Origin: Pseudomonas viridiflava | Lineage (GTDB): Bacteria > Pseudomonadota > Gammaproteobacteria > Pseudomonadales > Pseudomonadaceae | Assembly (NCBI GenBank): GCA_900596015.1 | Contig: UVIF01000002.1 | Coordinates: 62,001 to 126,000, forward strand | Direction of reading: 5' to 3' | DNA: 64,000 nt | In this document: positions 53,257 to 61,200 of the stretch, piece by piece | How the letters are laid out: every line of letters begins with the position of its first letter | Numbering within the stretch: the stretch's first letter is position 1 | Notes under the pieces: generated by a model | The model's database searches: none | What the model was told of the DNA's origin: nothing | Seen by the model: only the letters and a program-made list of their open reading frames with translations | Made by a program: the position numbers and the translations under genes

Positions 53257-54503
53257 CGTTCGCGCAGGGCTTCCTTGGCCCTGTTCAGGGGTTTTATCAA
53301 ATAGTCCAGCACCGTCTTGTGGCCCGTGGTGATGTCTACCGTGGCGATCATGCCGGGGACGATGGCGAATTTCTTCCCGGCCTTGTTCTCCAGCGAGTCA
53401 GAATCGGTGCGGATGAACACCCGGTAATAGAACACCTCGGGTTTCACTTCATCCTGGATGGTATCGGGCGAGATGGTCACCACCCGACCGTCGAGCCCGC
53501 CGTAGATCGAATAGTCATAGGCGGTGATCTTTACCTTGGCTTGCTGATCGGGATGAATGAAGGCGATATCGCGGGGCGAAATTCTCGCTTCGATCAAAAG
53601 GCGTTCGTCCAGCGGCACGATCTGCATCAATTGGCCATTGGGCGGCACCACGCCACCGATGGTGGTGACTTCGATGTCCTTGACGATGCCACGCACGGGC
53701 GAGCGCAGGGTCAGGCGCGACACCGAATCGGAGCGGCCCTTGAGCACGGCGGTCAGGGTTTCCACATCGGCATTGGCCTTGGCCAGCTCCTCGCGAGCCC
53801 GCACCATGTAATCGGAACGGGCTTCGGTGAGCTTGAGCTCGAGTTCAGAGCGCTGCCGATTCAGCCGCAGTACTTCCACCCGGCTGGCCGCGCCGGTTCT
53901 GGCCAGGTTTTCGGTGATCTGCAATTCGCTGCGCACCAGCCGCAGGGATTCGTTGATGCCGGCCAACGAGTCATCCAGGCCACGCCGGCGAACGTTGTAC
54001 AGTTCGGTTTCGGCCTTGAGCAGAGCCGGGTAGGCGTCGAGCTCGGCCGGGAATTTAAGGGGCTTGAGGCCCACTTCGGCCTGCAGGCGGGCGACACTGG
54101 CCAAGGTCGCGCGGTATTTCGCCGCGCTCTCGCCGAAGTTGGATTCGGTCTTGGTCGGGTCCAGCTGGGCCAGCACCTGACCGCGTTCGACGATCGCCCC
54201 TTCGGTCACGTTCATCTCGGCCACGATGCCGCCTTCGAGCGACTGGATCAGCTGTTCCCGCGAGCTGGGAATGACTTTGCCGGTGCCGGTGGAGACTTCC
54301 ACGACCTCGAAGAAGAATGCCCAGACGAAGAACGCCAGCAGCATCGCCACCGCGACCCACACCACGCGGGTCGCACGCACCACGGTGGAGTCGTCGACAC
54401 CGTCCTGGTAATACGACTGGCCCGGCGCACCGTCTTCGCTGAGCAGCGGGATGCGCTTGAATTCACCGGAGCCCAGCACCTTGAAAGACTTGCCTGTATC
54501 CAT
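53253..54503 (-). CDS. Type I secretion membrane fusion protein, HlyD family (LapC/BapD-like)
   Basis: The periplasmic adaptor that joins the ABC exporter to the outer-membrane channel. The 416-residue product has one membrane helix (about 44-66, VVWVAVAMLLAFFVWAFFFEV), a lipoyl-like half (STGTGKVIPSSREQLIQSLEGGIVAEMNVTEGAIVERGQVLAQLDP), a long coiled-coil (about 130-270) and a C-terminal beta-domain. ATG at 54,503 has AGGAGG 8 bases upstream; an earlier ATG overlapping the exporter stop is less likely. Last gene of the adhesin operon. Confidence 0.93.
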   Translation of the reverse strand: MDTGKSFKVLGSGEFKRIPLLSEDGAPGQSYYQDGVDDSTVVRATRVVWVAVAMLLAFFVWAFFFEVVEVSTGTGKVIPSSREQLIQSLEGGIVAEMNVTEGAIVERGQVLAQLDPTKTESNFGESAAKYRATLASVARLQAEVGLKPLKFPAELDAYPALLKAETELYNVRRRGLDDSLAGINESLRLVRSELQITENLARTGAASRVEVLRLNRQRSELELKLTEARSDYMVRAREELAKANADVETLTAVLKGRSDSVSRLTLRSPVRGIVKDIEVTTIGGVVPPNGQLMQIVPLDERLLIEARISPRDIAFIHPDQQAKVKITAYDYSIYGGLDGRVVTISPDTIQDEVKPEVFYYRVFIRTDSDSLENKAGKKFAIVPGMIATVDITTGHKTVLDYLIKPLNRAKEALRER

Positions 54504-54517
54504 TGCCCTGCCCTCCT

Positions 54518-56698
54518 TCATTGAGCCGCGCCCTTGGGACGCGACAGTCTGGCGATGGCGTTTTCCTTGGTGTCGTCGATCACCACCTGACCGTTGTCGA
54601 CCACGATGATCCGGTCGACCAGGGCCAGCACACTGGTGCGATGGGTGGCAACGATGATCGTGCGGCCCTGGCCCCAGGTCGCCAGGTTCTGGATCAGCCG
54701 GCGTTCGGTGGTTTCGTCCAGCGACGCAGTGGGCTCGTCGAGCAGCAGGATATGCGGCTGGCGGATCAGCAGACGCGACAGCAAAAGCGATTGGCGCTGA
54801 CCACCGGACAGGCCGAGGCCGCCTTCGAGAATCAAGTGATCCATGCCGGTCGGGCACTGGCGCACGAAATCCAGCGCGCCGGTGATTTCCAGAGCAGCGA
54901 TGATCTCCTGATCCGACGCTTGCCCGGCACCCATGATCAGGTTCTCGCGCAGGCTGCCGTGAAACAGCCGCGAGTTCTGCGTGAGCAGACCGATGTCGCG
55001 GCGCACGTCGGCCGGGTCGATATGGCCCAGGGCAACGCCGTCGAGGCTGATGCTGCCGCCGCTCAGGTCCAGGCCGCCGGCCAGGGCCTGGAGCAAGGTC
55101 GACTTGCCGGCACCGTTGCGGCCAAGCACGGCGATGCGCTCGCCTGGTGCGATGCTCAACTCGTTGACGGTCAGTGCCGGGGTACGTGCCTCCTCGCTGT
55201 ACTTGAAGCTGGCGCGCTTGAGCTCGTAGCGCCCGCCGATCACCGGCAGGTGCACGCGCTGGGCGCCTTCGGGGTGATCGACCGGCAGCAGCATCAAGCG
55301 GTTGAGGCCTTCGAGGGCAACCTTGGCCTGCTGCCAGCGGGTCAGCACATGGGTCAGCTGCGAGACCGGCGCCATCATCCGCGAGGCCAGAATCGAGGCG
55401 GCCACCAGGCTACCGGTGGTGAGGTCGCCGGCAATCACCATGGGCGCGCCGAACACGATGACGATGGCGAACACCGCGCTCTGCACGTTCTGCGTCCAGG
55501 CCACCAGGCCGTTGGTCAAGGTACGCAGGCGCAGGCTGCTGTCTGCCGCCACGGCGTTGTAGTGGTTCCATTGCTGCTGGAAGCGCTGCTCGGCCTGCAA
55601 GCTCTTGATGTCGTCCATGCCCTGCACGGTTTCTACCAGCATGGCGTTGCGCAATGCTGACTCGCGCATGGACGCGTTGGCCAGCCGCGCCAGCTTGCGC
55701 TGGGCCATCAGCCCCGGCACCACCATGGCCACCAGTGCGCACAGCGGAATCAGCACCAGCGGCCCGCCGATCAGGTAGAACACCACCAGGAAGATCAGGA
55801 AGAACGGCAGGTCGGCCAGTGCCGTGGCAGTGCTGGAGGTGATCAGGTCACGCAGCGATTCGAGTTCGCGCAGCTGCGAGATGAACGAACCGGTGGACTT
55901 GGGCCGCGCCGAGTTGCGCAGGCGCATCGCGTGGCCGAAGACCAGGTCGCTGACGCGCAGGTCGGCGCGCTTGCCCAGCAGGTCGGTGATCTTCATGCGC
56001 ATGATGCGCATGATGAAGTCGAAGGTGATCGCCAGCAGCACGCCGCCGAACAGCACGTACAAGGTGGGCAGCGATTCGGCCGGAATCACTCGGTCATATA
56101 CCTGCATGGAGAACAACACCCCGCCCAGGCCGAGGATGTTGGCCACCAGCGAGGCCAGCATGACGTGCCCGTAGGGCCTGAGGTCGCGCAGCACGATCTT
56201 GCGGAACCAGTGCTCGTCGTAGGGCTTGATGTAGTCGTTGGTGCGCACGTCGCTGACCGGCCGGGCCGGACGCAGGATCACCGTGCGCAGGGCGTTGTCG
56301 AGCAGGGTCTGACGATCGATGCTGCTCTGCAGGCCCTGATCGCCGCTGTAGGCAATGCCGATCTGCTCGTCGTCGCCGAGCACCTGGATGATGCCGACCT
56401 GACCATCCTTGAGCTGCACCACCAGCGGCGTGCGCCACTGGGTCAGGGTGCTCGGGTCGTAGCGGGCGAACTTGATGGTCAGGCCGGCCTGCCGGGCCAT
56501 CTGCCGCAGGACGTCCTCGACGCTTGAATCGTCGGCACGCAGCGATGCGATACGCACGTTTTCCGCCGAGCATTCCAGGCGGTAGTGGCGCGCCACACCG
56601 AGAATCGCGTCGAGCCAGACCTGGTAGTCCTGGCGCGAAAAGGTTTGCGCGGGCTGTACCGATTCCGCGTCCAGGGGCAGGTTCACGGCATCGTTCAT
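54518..56698 (-). CDS. Type I secretion ABC transporter (LapB/BapC-like)
   Basis: The inner-membrane ATPase that drives secretion of the adhesin. The 726-residue product has an N-terminal C39-peptidase-like domain (about 22-145) that lacks an evident catalytic Cys-His pair and so should bind, not cut, the substrate. A membrane domain with about six helices (165-445) follows, then an ATPase domain with Walker A GRNGAGKST (526-534), signature LSGGQ (630-634) and Walker B ILLLDEP (650-656). ATG at 56,698 overlaps the TolC-like stop (ATGA). Confidence 0.94.
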   Translation of the reverse strand: MNDAVNLPLDAESVQPAQTFSRQDYQVWLDAILGVARHYRLECSAENVRIASLRADDSSVEDVLRQMARQAGLTIKFARYDPSTLTQWRTPLVVQLKDGQVGIIQVLGDDEQIGIAYSGDQGLQSSIDRQTLLDNALRTVILRPARPVSDVRTNDYIKPYDEHWFRKIVLRDLRPYGHVMLASLVANILGLGGVLFSMQVYDRVIPAESLPTLYVLFGGVLLAITFDFIMRIMRMKITDLLGKRADLRVSDLVFGHAMRLRNSARPKSTGSFISQLRELESLRDLITSSTATALADLPFFLIFLVVFYLIGGPLVLIPLCALVAMVVPGLMAQRKLARLANASMRESALRNAMLVETVQGMDDIKSLQAEQRFQQQWNHYNAVAADSSLRLRTLTNGLVAWTQNVQSAVFAIVIVFGAPMVIAGDLTTGSLVAASILASRMMAPVSQLTHVLTRWQQAKVALEGLNRLMLLPVDHPEGAQRVHLPVIGGRYELKRASFKYSEEARTPALTVNELSIAPGERIAVLGRNGAGKSTLLQALAGGLDLSGGSISLDGVALGHIDPADVRRDIGLLTQNSRLFHGSLRENLIMGAGQASDQEIIAALEITGALDFVRQCPTGMDHLILEGGLGLSGGQRQSLLLSRLLIRQPHILLLDEPTASLDETTERRLIQNLATWGQGRTIIVATHRTSVLALVDRIIVVDNGQVVIDDTKENAIARLSRPKGAAQ

Positions 56699-58197
56699 GG
56701 CAGTATCTCCACGCCTTGGATGGTGCTCTGATCGATCCGGTAGGCACTGCGCAGGGCGCCGGTGCTGTACAGGCAGTCGACCTGCAGGCGACGCAGGTCA
56801 GCCTCGGTGTTGGCCAGGTCGAAGCGCGACTGGTGAATCTCCTGTTCGGCGTTGAGCAGGTCGAGCAGTGGCCGCGTTCCCAGTTCCAGGTATTGCTGGC
56901 CGTACAGCTCGCGGGCTTCGGAAATGCTGCCCTGGCGCGACTGCAGCGAGCCGAGCCGACGGTCCAGGCTGGCAGTTTGCGCCTGCGCTTCGAACAGGCC
57001 CTGGCGGGCCTGCAGGCGAGCGGCATCTTCGGCCGAGTCGGCGGCAGTCAGGGCATAGGTGGCTGCGGCGGTGCGCGCGGTGGTGGCACCACCCTGGTAG
57101 AACGGCACGTCGAGGTTGATGAAGATGCCCGCCTGGGTACGGTCGATATTGGAATTGTTGCTGTTGTAGTTGCTGTCCAGGTAGTGGTTCAGCGTAGGGT
57201 CGACGGACAGCGTCGGCAGCCCATCGGCGCGGGCCTGGCGAATGGCCGCCTGGGCCTCGACCCGTTGTGCGTTGGCTACCAGAATGCCCGGCAAGGCATT
57301 CATGTCCGGCTCTGCAGCGTTGCAGGAGGCCAGCAGCGACGGCGGAAAATCGTCGTTGACGTCGAACGGCGCAGCGCGTCCGACCAGGTTGATCAGGTTG
57401 GCTCGCCAGCGGTTGTACAGCGCCTGATACTGCAGCAGGGTGGCCCGCGCGCCGTCTTCACGGGACCTGGCCTGGACCACGTCCGAACGCGTCGCGGCGC
57501 CCATGTCGCTGCGCTGACGTGCCAGTTCGGCAATGCCGGCGATGCCCTTGATCTGCTCGCGAGCGACCTGCAGCAGGCGTTGATAGCGCTGCACCTCGAT
57601 GTAGGCCTGGGACGTGTCGCGTGCCACCTGATCGATGCTCAGCAGTACTTGCGCCTGGCTGCGCGCGACGCGGGCCTTGGCAACGTCGACCGCACTGTCG
57701 ACCTTGCCGAAGTCGTAGAGCATCTGCTTGAGCGAGATGTTCACCGCCTGGCTGGTGCCATTGCCCCCGTAGGAACTGTCGAGACCGCCACGCAGGCCAC
57801 CGGTGATGCGTGGATAGTAGCCGGCACGCGCCACGTTGATGCCCTCGCCCTGCTGGTACAAGGTGCCGATCGCTTCACCGATGCTCGGGTGCCACTCCAC
57901 GGCCAGGCGGACGGCCTGGACCAGGCCCAACTGGGTGCCGGAGGCAGGCGCGGCCAGATCGGAATCGTCGAGCCTGGCCCCCGCCGCCGTTGCACCAGCC
58001 GCAATCGCAGGCCTTGCGACAGTGCGTGGATGCGGCCGAGCGGTCTGCTCGGGACGGGTTTCCAAGCGGCTGGGGCTGATGACCTTGAGCCCGGGTTCGA
58101 GGGTGTCCGCGGCATGTGCCGGCAGGCTGTAGAGCGGTGTGATGCCCAGTGCCAGAATGGCCACTGAAATATGCGTTGCCAAAGAGGTGCACTTCAA
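56695..58197 (-). CDS. Type I secretion outer-membrane channel, TolC family (LapE/BapB-like)
   Basis: The outer-membrane tunnel of the exporter. The 500-residue product has a signal peptide (ending PAHAA, about residue 30), an unusual Arg/Pro/Ala-rich stretch (45-80) and two TolC-type repeats (LVQAVRLAVEWHPSIGEA, and the second half from about 300). The coiled-coil helices are rich in Gln, Arg and Ala. It lies 102 bases after the adhesin stop with a hairpin in between, and overlaps the ABC gene. Confidence 0.92.
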   Translation of the reverse strand: MKCTSLATHISVAILALGITPLYSLPAHAADTLEPGLKVISPSRLETRPEQTARPHPRTVARPAIAAGATAAGARLDDSDLAAPASGTQLGLVQAVRLAVEWHPSIGEAIGTLYQQGEGINVARAGYYPRITGGLRGGLDSSYGGNGTSQAVNISLKQMLYDFGKVDSAVDVAKARVARSQAQVLLSIDQVARDTSQAYIEVQRYQRLLQVAREQIKGIAGIAELARQRSDMGAATRSDVVQARSREDGARATLLQYQALYNRWRANLINLVGRAAPFDVNDDFPPSLLASCNAAEPDMNALPGILVANAQRVEAQAAIRQARADGLPTLSVDPTLNHYLDSNYNSNNSNIDRTQAGIFINLDVPFYQGGATTARTAAATYALTAADSAEDAARLQARQGLFEAQAQTASLDRRLGSLQSRQGSISEARELYGQQYLELGTRPLLDLLNAEQEIHQSRFDLANTEADLRRLQVDCLYSTGALRSAYRIDQSTIQGVEILP

Positions 58198-58209
58198 GCC
58201 AATCCCCCA

Positions 58210-58286
58210 CTTCCTGTTCTTGATGGCACGCCCGATTCAGGCGGCGTGCGACTTCCTGCCGCGACGCCGGGCCCGCAGGCCCGACG
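58210..58286 (-). terminator. Hairpins between adhesin and TolC-like gene
   Basis: Two stems: CGCCGGGCC/GGCCCGACG (58,265-58,286, one mismatch) and GCACGCC/GGCGTGC (around 58,226-58,249). No T-run is seen. They could partly terminate or process the message so that the exporter is made at a lower level than, or independently of, the adhesin. Confidence 0.4.
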
Positions 58287-58299
58287 CTGGTAGCGGGTA

Positions 58300-61200
58300 T
58301 CAGACGACACTGATACCGCTCTGGACCCACAGATGGTGCGAGGGGTCCTCCTGGGGAGTGTAGACGTTGTACTGCACGCCGTTGTCCGTCTGTATGGCGC
58401 CCGGCGCCCAGGTTGCGCCGGTCATGTGCACGGTGTCGTGGCTGTCGCCCAGAATCAGCAGCTTGTCGGTGCTGGCGTCGGTGACCGACAGCAGGTCGCT
58501 CAAGCTCAAGGTCAGGTTGACCTTGCTGGACTGGCTCAGGTCGATGACCTCGATGTTGTTGATGCGCGCCGCCAAATTGCTCAGGTCGATATCGGCATCG
58601 CCGCCGCTCCACTTCAGCGTATCGGTCCCGGCACCGCCGTCCACCGAGGCGAACGTCTGGTCGTAGATGACGATGGTGTCGTTGCCGTCGTGACCGTGCA
58701 GGGTCAGCGCCCCGCCCTGGGCGCCATCGAGCAGATCATCGCCCGAAGTGCCCTGCGGGTCGTGCCGGTCGCTGCCGGCAACCGCAGCGTGATCGGCGCT
58801 GGTGTCGTCACTGGTGAACGACGCCAGGCGCGCGAAGGTGGCCGGCGTGGCGGCGTTGTTGAGGTTGATGGTCAGGGTGGCGGTATCGCTGGCTCCGGTG
58901 GGGTGGTTGAGTTGATAGGTGAACACGTCGGTCCGGCCAATCACGGCGCTGCCCTGGTTCAAGGTGGGTGTATAGGCATAGCTGCCATCGGCATTGACCA
59001 GCAGCGCGCCATGGGCACCGGCAATGGTCACGCCATTGACTCCGGGCAGAACGAAGGCGCCGGCACTCAGCACGCTGAGCGAGGTGTACGAGGAACCCAG
59101 TACATCGGCGCCCGCCCCGGTCAGCAGGTTGCCCACCGCCGTGGTAGCGCTGCCGACCACGAAGGTGCTGGTGGACGTCGCCTCCTGACGTACCGCGGCG
59201 GTGTAGCTCGATGCCACTCCCAGGCCACCGTTGGTGACGACCAGGCGGTAGGTGCCGGCAGTCTGGTCCTCGACCCGCACACCCAGCCCAGCACTGCCGA
59301 CCGCGATCAGGTTGGCACCCGAATAGGACCCTACCTGAACATAGGTGCCGTTGGCCTGCAGCTTGGACAGCACGAAGTTGACCGGCGACAGCAGCGACAG
59401 GCCGCTGCCGGTGACCGACAAGGTCAGGTCGCTCAAGGTGTTCGGCGCCACGGTGAATGTGAACTCGCCGCGACCGCCGAGCAAGCTGCTGTCATAGCGA
59501 CCGATCGTTGCCGTGGTGTCGGTGAACTGACCGACCAGACTCAAGGCACTCGCCGCGGTGTCATTGATGGCATCCACCAGGGTGGCGTTGGCGGCCAGGT
59601 TATTGGGGTTCCACACCTCATTGACGTTGGCGCTGTCGATGCGCACGTACAGATGCGCCGTCGAGCTCAAGCCATTCGGATGCACCAACTGGTACTGGAA
59701 GTCCTCGACTTTGCCCACGCTGGCCACAGCCCCGCTCGGGTTGTAGGTGTACTTGCCGGTGGAATCGATGGTCAGTTGGCCGTACAGGCCCTGCACCATG
59801 GTGCCCGCACCGGCCGTCACGTAGGTGCCGTTCTTGAGTACCTGCAACACCGCACCGTTGTCCGGCCCGGTGCGGTCGGCCAGGCCGTTCACACCGGGAT
59901 CGGTGATAACGTTGCCGTCCAATGGCGCCGGGGTTCCGGTGAACTGGGTCAGGCTGGTGGTCACGAACTGAATCTGCGTGGTCAGGCTGTCGAGCAGCGA
60001 AACCAGACTGCTGGCGACCGTCAGGCGATAGTTGCCGGCTTGCAGCAAGCCGATGTCGGCCTGCACCTGGTTAGTCCCCAGCCCGATCAGATTGAGCAAC
60101 TGCGGATTGGTCGTGCTGTTGGCCAGAGTTACCCAGTTGCCGGCGGCGTTCTGCACCTCCAGAGCGAAAGCCGAAGCTGGCAGCACACCGAGCACGGCGT
60201 TGTTGGTCACCGTGATCAACGGATCGGTCACGGTACCGGCAGCCACCGTGAAACCGAACGCCTTCACCTGGCCCAGCAGCAGGCTGACACTGGTGTTGGT
60301 GTAGTCGCTGGCCACCGTGACCGGTGTGATGTTGACCGTAGCGGTTGCCAGGTTGTTGGAGGCGATCACCGGCTCGTTGACGTCGATGTCCGGTGCCACC
60401 ACAGCCGCGCCGTCGCTGACGTTGCCGCGCCCGTCGGTGAGCGTGACACTCAGGCGCTCGCCGTTGATCTGCGCGGCGGTCAAGGCCACGGTGAAGGTGC
60501 CATCAGCCCCCACGGTGACCGGCGCCACGTTGAGCACGATGCCGTTGGCCGCTTTGACGCTGACCGTGGCGCCCGGCTCGCCGGTACCGCGCAGGGTCAG
60601 GCCATCGCCCGCCACTACCAGCCCGGTGGCCAGGCTCGGTGGGGTCAGGTCCGGCGCGGTGGTGGTGGCCGTCGGCGAAACGTTGGCGGCGGCATCGGCC
60701 TGGCTGACGGTCAGCACCTGGCTGTTGATCTGCGCGGCATTGAGGGTAACGCTGTAGGTGCCGTTGGCGGCGACCAGCGCCGTGCCCAGCACGCTGGCGC
60801 CACTGCGCACAGTGACGGTGGCCCCCGCCTCGCCGGTGCCGGAAACCACTGTGCCGCTGGCACTGATAGTGGCGGTTGGCGCAGCCGGTGGCGTGGTGTC
60901 GGCCACACCCAGTTGGCCCGCTGCGGACACGTTGCCGGCCGCATCGGTGAGGGTCACGCGCAGCGCGCCACCGTTGAGCTGCGGCGCAGCCAGTGTGACG
61001 GTGAACAGACCCAGCGCGTTCACCGGCCCCTCGGCCAGCAGAGCGTTGTTGGCCCCGTAGACCTTGACGGTGCTGTTGGCTTCGCCGACGCCGCTCAGGC
61101 TCACGCCGCCGACCAGCAACAGCGCGGTCGGTGCGTTCGGCGCGGTGGCATCACGGGCCGTGAGCGTGGTGATCGGCGACGTCAACCCGGCGGCATCGGT

